A stretch of DNA of 64,000 nt from Bufo bufo (taxonomy: Eukaryota; Chordata; Amphibia; Anura; Bufonidae), in the NCBI RefSeq assembly GCF_905171765.1, contig NC_053397.1, forward strand, positions 118,726,378 through 118,790,377, read 5' to 3'. Position numbers and translations under genes: made by a program. The notes under the pieces were generated by a model. It did no database searches. It was not told where the DNA came from and was given only the letters and a program-made list of their open reading frames with translations. This document shows, one piece after another, positions 21,122-31,150 of the stretch. Position 1 is the first letter of the stretch, and every line of letters starts with the position of its first letter.

Positions 21122-22535
21122 GGCGCATAAAGACTCGCCGAGCAGCAGCAGATTGTCAAGAAGGAAGTGTTACTTCCGACAATCGTCTGCTTGTTCAGTG
21201 GCGGTGAGTGCTGCATTTACGTGCAGCAATCTCCACCACAGTATGAGAACAAGGAATCACTATTGCAATCGCTTGTCCTCATACAGCTGCCTTTTATCAG
21301 GGAAGAAGATCAGTGTTTAGACAGCACAATTTGCTGCCCAGAAATGATAATTTAGATGCCTGCATGAACGACAGGATCACCCGATAAACAAAAGTTTCCT
21401 TTGTTCATCAGGTGATTGGTGGCACCTTTACACGGCAGATTGTTGGGAACAATTGTTTGCAGGAACATTTGTTCCTGATAATCTTCCAGATTTTTTTACC
21501 ATGTAAATCCAGCTTTAGAGGGAGAGGGCTCCCATTGTCCTCCGGTGCCCCCTGCAGTGAATCAGTTGCTATGGCAGCATGGGTCATTTTAAGGGCTCCC
21601 AGGCTTACCATTGTAAACTGCCAATTAAGATTAATTCTCTGCTGTTACCTGGTATTAACCTTTGCCTCCGTTTGATTATGCTCTTCATCTGTTTGATCCA
21701 CCATTCAGTAACTACACTGCAAATGCAACCTGGAATTGAATGCGTTTTGCACGCACATGAGAAAAATTGGCATGTTTGGTTCCCAGACCCGAACCTGGAC
21801 TTCTTCACAGAAGTTTGGGTTTGGGATCGGTGTTGTGTAGATTTTATTATTTTCCCTTATAACATGGTTATAAGGGAAATTAATAGCATTCTTAATACAG
21901 AATGCTAAGTAAATTAGGGATGGAGGGGTTAAAAAATAATTAAACTCCCCTCATCCACTTGTTCGCGCAGCCCGACTCGTCTTCTTTCTTCTTCTTTGAG
22001 GACCTGGGAGGAAAAGGACCTTTGGTGATGTCACCGCGCTCATCACATGGTTCATCGCCACAATATAGAGCATGCTGCGATTTCTTTCACGCATCAGTTC
22101 TGTCTTGCGTGAAAAACGCAGCATGTTCTATATTCTGCGTTTTTCACGCAACCCTGGCCCCATAGAAGTGCATGGGGCTTCAGTGAAAAACACATTGCAT
22201 CCAGAAGCAAGTGCAGATGCAATGCATTTTTCACTGATGGTTGCTACGGTAGATGTTTTTTGTAAACCTTCAGTTTTTTATCATGTGCGTGAAAAACGCA
22301 TCAAAACACATTGCACTCTGTGGAAAAAACTGAACAACTGAACGCAATCGCAGACTAAACTGATTTAACTTGCTTGCAAAATGGTGCGAGTTTCACTGAA
22401 TGCACCCTGAACGCATCTGGACCTAATTTGTCACGCTCTTGTGAAAGAGGCTTTAATTTGTTTTTTTAATGTTATTTAAAGAAAGTATTGTTCAACATTG
22501 ACAAACTGCTGTATTTGTGTCTTTCTCTTCTGCAG
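21122..22535. other. Intronic sequence upstream of the host exon; one hairpin-rich MITE-like stretch
   Basis: No gene recognised. About 22060-22430 repeats TGCGTGAAAAACGCA-type blocks in both orientations and ends GTGAAAGAGGC, resembling PIF/Harbinger-like MITEs elsewhere in the window; exact ends were not found. 22490-22535 is a pyrimidine-rich splice acceptor region. Confidence 0.45.
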
Positions 22536-22811
22536 AGCTGTTAACAATGATCTTTTGGACACATACCAGCTAAAGTCATTGGATGGTCTCCTGGAGGGAG
22601 ATCTTTCTGATTTGGCCTTAATCCGAAATGATTCTGGAAAGTTGTATGTTACCCACAAGCATTATCTTAAGAGGAATCCTTCAAGTAATCACTCAATGAA
22701 ACCTGTTTCAGTGTTTCCACAAGATGATCTAGATAACTTTGCAGCTCGTGAACCATATGACCGTGTGATTCGTTGCCTGGGTTGGAAATTTGACTTCTCC
22801 ATTTTTGACAA
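22536..22811 (+). CDS. foxred2: Internal exon of a FOXRED2-like FAD-dependent oxidoreductase
   Basis: FOXRED2 (ERFAD) is an ER-lumen flavoprotein linked to ER-associated degradation. The 276-bp exon encodes [20 protein letters not shown], then [20 protein letters not shown] and [12 protein letters not shown], matching my recollection of vertebrate FOXRED2. The acceptor is TTTCTCTTCTGCAG (AG 22534-22535) and the donor GTATTA begins at 22812. One base completes an incoming codon and two bases remain at the end, so it is phase 2 in and phase 2 out. No stop or frameshift occurs. Intact splice sites argue against a processed pseudogene. No other exon was found, implying long TE-filled introns. A FOXRED2 paralogue is the main alternative. 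Confidence 0.85.
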
Positions 22812-23102
22812 GTATTACTTTTTGTTCATATTTGCTTTAATAATCTTTAAATAGTCCATGTATGTTAGGGTTACATAATACATTCCGCACATGTTGAGAC
22901 CTGCATTATTTTACTATGTATTATACAGTTATATTTTAACCAACTCCTGACCTGCAATTTTCTTTGTTTTAGTTTTTTACTACCTGCCTTCCTGGAGAAA
23001 CAATTTTTTTTTTGTTCACATAGCTGTATGAGGGCCTATTTTTTGCAGGACAAGTTGTAATTTCTACTGGCATTATTTAATATTGCATACAATAGTGAGA
23101 AG
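22812..23102. other. Intron, then an older repeat split by the hAT
   Basis: From about 22920 the sequence (GTATGAGGGCCTATTTTTTG and following) looks like one side of a dispersed repeat; its other side resumes at 34365 after the hAT insertion. 23095-23102 (GTGAGAAG) is the hAT TSD. Confidence 0.5.
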
Positions 23103-23604
23103 TAGGGATGAGCGAACCCGAACTGTATAGTTCGGGTTCGTACCGAATTTTGGGGTGTCCGCGACACGGACCCGAACATTATCGTAAAAGTCCGGGTTCG
23201 GTGTTCGGCGCTTTCTTGGCGCTTTTTGAAAGGCTGCAAAGCAGCCAATCAACAAGCGTCATACTACTTGCCCCAAGAGGCCATCACAGCCTTGCCTACT
23301 ATTGGCATGGCTGTGATTGGCCAGTGCAGCATGTGACCCAGCCTCTATATAAGCTTGGGTCACGTAGCGCTGCACGTCACTCTGCTGATACAAGTGTAGG
23401 GAGAGGTTGCAGCTGCGACGTTAGGGCGAGAGTAGGCAGTGATTAACTCCTCCAAAACACTTAAGACAGTGATCGATCTACAGCTGTGGATCATTGAACT
23501 GCTGCTATTCAATTGCTCACTGTTTTTAGGCTGCCCAGAGCGTTTTTCAGTCACTTTTTTCTGGGGTGATCGGCGGCCATTCTGTGGCTTGTGGTGCGCC
23601 AGCA

Positions 23605-23925
23605 CAAGCTGCCACCAAGTCCATTTAACCATCAATAGTGTGGTTATTTTCTGCTATATCCTACATCAGGGGCAAGCTGTCACCAAGTCCATTTAACCAT
23701 CAATAGTGTGGTTATTTTTTGGCTATATCCTACATCAAGGGCAAGCTGCCACCAAGTCCATTTAACCATCAATAGTGTGGTTATTTTTTTGTCTATATCC
23801 TACATCAGGGGCAAGCTGCCACCAAGTCCATTTAACCATCAATAGTGTGGTTATTTTTTGGCTATATCCTACATCAGGGGCAAGCTGCCACCAAGTCCAT
23901 TTAACCATCAATAGTGTGGTTATTT
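23605..23925. repeat. 69-bp tandem repeat in the hAT 5' region
   Basis: Nearly five copies of a 68-70 bp unit containing CAAGCTGCCACCAAGTCC and CAATAGTGTGGTTA. Non-coding. Confidence 0.9.
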
Positions 23926-24770
23926 AAATCTATCCCTAAAAGGGTATATTAGATTCAAGGTGCTGATACGGTCATTCTCAATAACTTCACACACACGCTA
24001 CTGTGCATATCCAAGTCTAATTCTGTCCGTAAACGTATACCTGTCACCCAGCGCCTAAATAATAGGCCTCAAATTAATATTCAGCTAAATCTGTGGTTAT
24101 TGCTGTAGCTGCTCAAGTTATTTTGTGTCCGTCAAAGCACAGTTTTTGTTCTGGGTTGAAATACAATTCCCAACCTAGCAATTTTCTAAATTAGTGGTTT
24201 CTGCTGTATCAGGCCTACTTTAAATCTATCCCTAAAAGGGTATATTAGATTCAAGGTGTTGATGGGGTCATTCTCAATAACTTCACACACACGCTACTGT
24301 GCATATCCAAGTCTAATTCTGTCCGTAAACGTATACCTGTCACCCAGCGCCTAAATAATAGGCCTCAAATTAATATTCAGCTAAATCTGTGGTTATTGCT
24401 GTAGCTGGTCAAGTTATTTTGTGTCCGTCAAAGCACAGTTTTTGTTCTGGGTTGAAATACAATTCCCAACCTAGCAATTTCCTAAATTAGTGGTTTCTGC
24501 TGTATCAGGCCTACTTTAAATCTATCCATAAAAGGGTATATTAAATTCAAGGTGCTGATAGGGTCATTCTCAATAAATTCACACACACGCTACTGTGCAT
24601 ATCCAAGTCTAATTCTGTCCGTAAACGTATACCTGTCACCCAGCGCCTAAATAATAGGCCTCAAATTTATATTCAGCTAAATCTGTCATTACTGCTGTGC
24701 CTGTATTAGTGTAATACGGTACCTAAATAGATAGCCAGATAGTGTTAGGTGTCTGTAAAAAAAGGCCTGA
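23926..24770. repeat. 296-bp tandem repeat in the hAT 5' region
   Basis: About 2.8 copies, starting at 23926, 24222 and 24518 with AAATCTATCC. Copies differ by few substitutions. It sits between the terminal region and the transposase start. Confidence 0.9.
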
Positions 24771-24828
24771 ATTTGAATTCAATACATTGGGCCAAATAAT
24801 ATTTTTCTTATTGTGGTGAACGGTAACA

Positions 24829-25548
24829 ATGAGGAAAACATCTAGTAAGGGACGCGGACATGGTCGTGGTGGTGTTAGTGGACCCTCTGGTGCTGGGAGA
24901 GGACGTGGCCGTTCTGCCACAGCCACACGTCCTAGTGAACCAACTACCTCGGGTCCCAGTAGCCAGCAGAATTTACAGCAATATTTGGTGGGGCCCAATG
25001 CCGTTCTAAGGATGGTAAGGCCTGAGCAGGTACAGGCATTAGTCAATTGGGTGGCCGACAGTGGATCCAGCACGTTCACATTATCTCCCACCCAGTCTTC
25101 TGCAGAAAGTGCACAGATGGCGCATGAAAACCAAGCCCATCAGTCTGTCACATCACCCCCATGCATATCAGGGAAACTGTCTGAGCCTCAAGTTAGGCAG
25201 CAGTCTCTTATGCTGTTTGAAGACTCTGCTGGCAGGGTTTCCCAAGGGCATCCACCTAGCCCTTCCCCAGGGGTGGAAGAGATAGAATGCACTAACGCAC
25301 AACCACTTATGTTTCCTGATGATGAGGACATGGGAATACCACCTCAGCACGTCTCTGATGACGAAACACAGGTGCCAACTGCTGCATCTTTCTGCAGTGT
25401 GCAGACTGAACAGGAGGTCAGGGATCAAGACTGGGTGGAAGACGATGCAGGGGACGATGAGGTCCTAGACCCCACATGGAATGAAGGTCGTGCCACTGAC
25501 TTTCACAGTTCGGAGGAAGAGGCAGTGGTGAGACCAAGCCAACAGCGT
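24829..25548 (+). pseudogene. hAT transposase, N-terminal part
   Basis: 240 codons from ATG 24829. It begins with an Arg/Gly-rich stretch (GRGHGRGGVSGPSGAGRGRGR), followed by Ser/Gln/Glu-rich low complexity and an acidic segment. The PLE insertion cuts it after the CGT codon at 25546-25548. The frame resumes exactly at 31151, so this is the upstream half of one gene. Arg/Gly-rich tails often bind nucleic acid; no function for this one is known to me. Confidence 0.75.
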
Positions 25549-25749
25549 ATATCCTACCACCTGTCAATTATCCCTCCATATGTATTTTTAATAACACTCT
25601 CAACAGAGTCTTGTTTTGTCTTATGTGTATGTTAACAGTAAATAAGAGTTATGTTTTAATAATAGACCTTAAACAGGAATTATTAGTCCTAGGACTACTG
25701 GATTATAACTTTGACCTCCTGGGCCCAGTGGGTCACTCTGAAACAACTT
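25549..25749 (+). repeat. PLE terminal repeat, left copy
   Basis: Begins ATATCCTACCACCTG and ends CTCTGAAACAACTTA. It corresponds only to the last 201 bp of the right terminal region, so the left pLTR lacks the hammerhead section. Confidence 0.9.
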
Positions 25750-25851
25750 ATAGTAAAATTTGAGGTTATCCCTCATGTTTGTATGACCCCTCTAGAGAGA
25801 GCAATTTCTCCCACCCAATTCAAATAATATAGTAGTGAATGTGATACAGGA

Positions 25852-26889
25852 TTGAGGTCCAAGAAAATATTGGAGATAGATCACTTGCCCTATCCCCACC
25901 GTTGGGCTATGGCAGGGTTCCTCAAACAAAAATTAAACTTGGAAAGTCTGACTATTGAGGCTAGTCAAGTGTTCTCTAATGCCAACATCCCCCTAAATCA
26001 GACAGATATCAATATTGCTTTTAGGAATCTGAATCAAACATATAGCCAGCATATTAGATCCTGGTGGGAGATAGCCAGCTTTGAGAGATATATACAGCAA
26101 GGTATTGTGTATAGGGGACTACGGATCCCTTTGAGACCTAATTCACATTTAGAAGACATACAGTTCTCCAAGGGATGGGAACATCTCATGACTGACTGTT
26201 CCTTGAGATTAATGAATTACCTTTTGGAGTATGAAAAAAGCCTTTTTTCCAAATTGGATATACAATTAGAAAAGGAAATTAAAGAGTGACAAGACTTCAG
26301 TCAAAATCCTGAGTTTATTAATTTAGAACAAAAGATAAAGAAAAATATTGACCTATTGCAGAACGAAATCAAGGAACGCAAACATAAAAAATATATAAGA
26401 AATCGTCAAGATTTCGATAGCAACAGAGTATATATTTGGAAAAATAGGCAGAATATAAGGAACACGCACCAAAGGTATACAGAAAACTCTGATACTGACA
26501 CATCAGGGACAGAGGGCTCATTACGGAGTTTAAACTCCCAAAACATAAGGACAGGGACGAAACGAAAAACAAAGAAGGGGAGATATCAACCACCTAAAAG
26601 ACCTACTCAAGAAAAGAGAGGAACATTTCAAACATGTCCCCAAACCCTGGCAACACAAATAAATACAGGCCCAGTCATGACAACGACCAGTGCAAATATA
26701 AACCCTCCAGCTGGTAGGTTCTCTGCATCTGTACCATCTTTCTCATTTGGACAGTCACAGCATATGGCAACCAATTCAGGCATAAACCTGCCGATCAGTC
26801 AAACAACCACCATGCAGGCGAATACACCTATAGCTCCACTTTTTTTATTAGGACAGGCAGGGATCCAACTGAGGGATCGGGAGAAATAG
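25852..26889 (+). pseudogene. PLE N-terminal coding region
   Basis: One frame interrupted by a TGA at 26287-26289: codons before it encode FLKQKLNLESLTIEASQVFS and RSWWEIASFERYIQQGIVYR, and after it a Lys/Glu-rich then Ser/Thr/Pro-rich stretch to 26889. This is the poorly conserved region before the RT in Penelope-like proteins. The RT block starts in a different frame at about 26916, so a frameshift lies between. Confidence 0.6.
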
Positions 26890-26915
26890 GGATACAGCAA
26901 ATAGAAGTAAGAGAG

Positions 26916-28970
26916 ATGAGGGAAGATGATGATGTAAAACAAATCATCAATCTCTCTAGATATGTAATTACGACTCCACAGAGGACCCTCTTGAGTAGAG
27001 GTCTTACATTCTCACCAGTTCCACAGAGTGACAAATTTCTGTGGATCAAGGATATCAATCTATTTGCGCGTAAGTTAGCCCTACATAAAGTTCACAAACA
27101 GGCCGAATGGGATGTCAGAAAAACATTTGAAAGTGAAAAAAGATGTGTCCAGGATCTTGAGGATCTTTTGAGGGAGAATGATGAAGAAGTAGTCCTTCCG
27201 GACCCTCCATTCTCCTCCCTCAAACCTAAGTCGAAAATAACACCATCATTTACACAATTTAATGAAATTGACACTTTTGTCAATCTTGTGACACGAGACA
27301 TCAAATCCCTAAAAATGAGGAAAGATCATATCGAGCCGAACCTGACCCCTCAGGAATTGGAGGCCCTGGAAGCACTAAGGAAAAATGAAAATATTGTAAT
27401 CAAACCTAGTGATAAGGGGGGTAACATAGTTATCCAAGATAGAGATGACTATGTAGAGATGGCATTAAGACTATTAAGGGACAGAAACACCTATAAAATT
27501 CTCCCTAATGACCCCACAAAGGCATATACAGCGGACCTAAAAGTCCTTCTGTCTGGAGCCCAAAGTAGTGGTCTTATAACAAAGGATGAATTCCAGTATC
27601 TTTTCAATAAAAATCCTACCATCTCTACCTTCTATGCACTCCCGAAGGTGCATAAGGATAAAATTCCAATCCCAGGAAGGCCTATTGTATCCGGGAATGA
27701 TAACCTGACCCAGGGGATTAGTGTATATGTAGATCAGATATTGAGACCATTCGTAACTACTTTACCGTCCTATATCAGGGACACAAAAGACCTTCTCCTG
27801 AAAATCAATGATATGATATTAACATTAAATACAATCCTAGCTAGCTTGGATGTCGAATCACTATACAGTAACATTAAACACGCACTAGGCATTAAAGCCA
27901 CCCAAATATTTCTGAGCACAAAAAGTAGTAACTTTGCACAGCACAATTACTTGGTCCTTTCTATGTTAGAATTTATTTTAGAACACAATTATTTTGTCTT
28001 CCAGGGAAAGTTTTACCAACAAACAAATGGGACTGCTATGGGTACGTCCTGTGCCCCCACCTATGCAAACCTTTTTTTGGGGTGGTGGGAAGACAACTTT
28101 GTATTCACGGATGGTATGTCGTCATATACCTGCCACAATATATTTTGGGGCAGGTATATTGACGACATACTTATCTTTTGGGATGGGGGTAAATCACTTT
28201 TTCACGAATTCACCCAAGCTCTTAATGACAACTGCATAGGTATGAAATACACATATGAAATTCAGGAGAAGGAAATAGTGTTCCTAGATTTGAAAATTAA
28301 AATTATGGAGGATGGTCATCTGAATACTGAAATACATAGGAAACCAACTTCTACTAATAGCTATCTGCACTGGTCCAGCTGGCACCCCTCACCTTTGAAG
28401 AGGGGGATACCCACAGGTCAGTATCTGAGGGCCCGGTGCAATTGCTCGGATGAGATCTCATTTAGGAGAGAAAGTGGACATCTCTGGGATAGGTTCAAGA
28501 GGAGGGGATATCCTAGAGCTAAGAATACCGACAGAGATGACCTACTGAAAACAACTCCGATAAAAAAGGATGAGATCATCCGATGCATTGGGACATTCGA
28601 TGGATACAATAAAGAGATTTATCAAATATTGGAAAGATACTGGCATATAATCCAGACGGATAGAGACCTCAAATTGGTACTTACCAAAAATCCTAGTGTC
28701 ACCTATAGTAGAGGCCCAAATCTGAGGGACCAACTAGTACATAGCCATCTAAAGGAAATAGAAATAGAAAATATATCAGTACAAGATAAATATAATGGCT
28801 CAGCACCATGTGGAGATTGCTCATTTTGCAAGTACATTCCCCGTATTAAAAAATTCATAAACCCTGGAGACAGGAGGGAATATAATATCAGACAACGGAT
28901 TACATGCAAGACAACAGGAGTTGTATATATAGCGTCGTGTCCTTGCCCCATGTTATATGTGGGCAAGACT
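26916..28970 (+). pseudogene. PLE reverse transcriptase and start of GIY-YIG endonuclease
   Basis: About 685 codons open. The RT shows SDKGGNIVIQDRDDYV, FYALPKVHK, GRPIVSG, ASLDVESLYSNI, TNGTAMGTSCAPTYANLFLG and the catalytic box RYIDDILIFW. A Cys-rich linker follows (APCGDCSFCKYI), then the endonuclease start GVVYIASCPCPMLYVGKT. RT and endonuclease together carry out target-primed insertion. The frame is then cut by the MITE at 28971. The RT itself has no stop. Confidence 0.92.
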
Positions 28971-29237
28971 CAGGCTCGGACTGGCCCACAGGGGTACAGG
29001 GGAATCCCCCGGTGGGCCCCTAAGCAAGGTAGGCCCCTAGTCTCCCCCCTGCACAAGTGGCACATAATACAGTAGACTTACTGCACTACATACATATATT
29101 CAGTGTACAGCACCTCAACCAGCCTATGTTCATATAAAAAACTTAAATAAAATATTTATTATATTTGAATGTATCCGTACGGTGGGCCCCCAGAATAAAT
29201 TTTACTGGTGGTCCCTAGGTTCCCCAGTCCGACACTG
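28971..29237. mobile_element. 267-bp hAT MITE inside the PLE endonuclease
   Basis: TIRs CAGGCTCGGACTGG and complement of CAGTGTCGGACTGG. The exact 8-bp TSD GCAAGACT lies at 28963-28970 and 29238-29245. No coding sequence of its own. Confidence 0.92.
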
Positions 29238-29245
29238 GCAAGACT

Positions 29246-29512
29246 ATACAAGAGCTTAGACGCCGTATCTCGGGCCACATCAGCTCTATAGAGACGGGAA
29301 AGGATACCCCGATCGCAAGACATATTAAATACGTACATAATAATAAAACATCAGTCTTGCGGTTTTGGGGTATCGAAAAACTAAGTCTAGGCCCAAGAGG
29401 AGGAAATCTAGATAGGAAACTCCTGCAGTGTGAAGCACGGTGGATAGATAGACTTAATACTATGAGCCCCAATGGTCTTAATGAAGGTTTCTCCTTCACA
29501 GCATTTATTTGA
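29246..29512 (+). pseudogene. PLE GIY-YIG endonuclease, C-terminal part
   Basis: Continues the endonuclease after the MITE: ELRRRISGHISSIETG, DTPIARHI, then QCEARWIDRLNTMSPNGLNE and a stop at 29510-29512. The domain completes normally except for the insertion. Confidence 0.85.
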
Positions 29513-30949
29513 AGAGGGTAGGGTGGATCTCTTTACCTTTTACTGTTTATGCCATAAATATGGTAATTATAATATAAAAAAAAGGAAAAAAATTATATTG
29601 CTCTCCCCATTCTCCTTTGAATTGAAACTATATAAGTATTTAAGACTAAAAATGTAGACGGTTGAGAATGAATAGGGCAAAAACACCGGTAAGTAGCCTT
29701 TAGAGTGTTGATGATCCGACAGGGTCGTCACGCTTAAGTGCCAATAATTTAGGACGATCACTTGTACCAACTAAGAAATCAGAAAGGTTTTAAGTGGATC
29801 ATATATAGGATTAATAACACATTTAGGTTTATATATACAAAAAGACCGGTTATCCTGACTCAGCTCTTAGCGTGGATGGAATAATTCTCTCTGTAATGAA
29901 CTTTGACCTCAGATCTGTTGCATTGCAGACTAACCTGATAACAGCTACTTTTCAACTAACGCGAAAATTTGGCGTATTTTATTTTGAGAATCTTTACCGT
30001 AGATCCGTAGTATTGCAGGTTAACCTGATAACAGCTATATACTTCAATAAATGTAAAAGTCTGAGTGTATACCGTTTATAGAGCAGAGTAGGACAAACCT
30101 TCTAAAAAGAATCAGAGTCCCCACGCATGCGCAATTGAGACCCGAACTGGCCGAATGCGAATAACCTAAGTACAGGGACATGCGCAGTGGATGATTAATT
30201 CTGAGCGCTGACGCATGCTCTGTATGAAAAATCAGAAAGGCCGAATGTGAATAATCTAAGTGTAGGGGCATGCGCAGTGGATGATTAATTCATCTACCCT
30301 CTAAGTGTTGGCGCATGCTCTGTATGGAAAATCAGAGGCCTGTGGAGAACGCAGGCGCATGGGAACCCACCCGGATAGGTTTATACAAGTGATGTCATCA
30401 ACAATGGACAGAGCGGTGACAGGCCCTACGGGACGAGTACAACGCGAGTGGACAATCTCATAAGGTAAGGGAGAGATATGACCCACCCTGCTAGTATAAA
30501 TTATATCCAACACCAAACACTCGTGTTGTCAGTGGCTCCATTCCCCTGAAGACGCTGCCTAGTGCGGTGAAACATGTCGGGGGAGCTACGTCTCATAACC
30601 TTTTAAAGATTATGTCAGGGATAGTTTGAGCTGTAGCACCGCGATCTGCAGACGCAGTGTGAACCGGCTCTTTGGCAGGGGTAGTAAAGACCTAATCAGC
30701 AGGCATTGACATAAGCCTTAGTTAGAAGTACTACCACAATGGAGATACAGATATCAGTGTACAGACTGATCTCCTAAACTGAGGGATTGAAAGCCCAAAA
30801 GGTCTAGAGTGTCTAGTGTTGGATAACACCAGCAGATAAAGATTCTAGGATCTAGTGCCAAATGGCAAACCATATGAATCATTTATAACACTCATAAAAG
30901 GATACAGCTGTATCCCTCACTCTGGCAGTGCACAGTGACGGAGTGTTAT
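29513..30949. other. PLE 3' non-coding region
   Basis: Contains two local duplications: about 29895-30040 (TAACCTGATAACAGCTA twice, roughly 105 bp apart) and about 30160-30330 (GGCATGCGCAGTGGATGA and GCGCATGCTCTGTATG twice, roughly 90 bp apart). The hammerhead-like motif near 30546 follows. No gene. Confidence 0.6.
30534..30588 (+). ncRNA. Hammerhead-ribozyme-like motif in PLE 3' region
   Basis: CTGAAGA (30546-30552) fits the hammerhead core CUGANGA. GAAAC (30569-30573) and ATGTC (30574-30578) follow, giving a minimal two-base-pair stem III with predicted cleavage after 30578. TTCCC (30541-30545) can pair with GGGGG (30579-30583), and GCT with AGC beyond a 3-nt bulge, as stem I. Stem II is poor: CGC/GCG pairs but leaves GT unpaired before GAAAC. 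Position about 1.03 kb after the endonuclease stop agrees with published hammerheads in PLE terminal regions. Confidence 0.5.
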
Positions 30950-31150
30950 ATATCCTACCACCTGTCAATTATCCCTCCATATGTATTTTTAATAACACTC
31001 TCAACAGAGTCTTGTTTTGTCTTATGTGTATGTTAACAGTAAATAAAAGTAACGTTTTAATAATAGACCTTAAACAGGAATTATTAGTCCTAGGACTACT
31101 GGATTATAACTTTGACCTCCTGGGTCTAGTGGGTCACTCTGAAACAATTT
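30950..31150 (+). repeat. PLE terminal repeat, right copy
   Basis: Direct repeat of 25549-25749. Its last base abuts the resumed hAT transposase codon AAA at 31151. Confidence 0.9.

Larger units (their letters stand above)
25549..31150 (+). mobile_element. Penelope-like element with 201-bp terminal direct repeats
   Basis: Direct repeats at 25549-25749 and 30950-31150 are the same length and nearly identical. Between them lie an N-terminal coding region, RT, GIY-YIG endonuclease and a 1.4-kb 3' region with a hammerhead-like motif, the layout of PLEs with partial LTR-like repeats (pLTRs). Removing 25549-31150 restores the hAT frame. I see no clear target duplication. The GIY-YIG domain is split by a 267-bp MITE. 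Confidence 0.9.
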
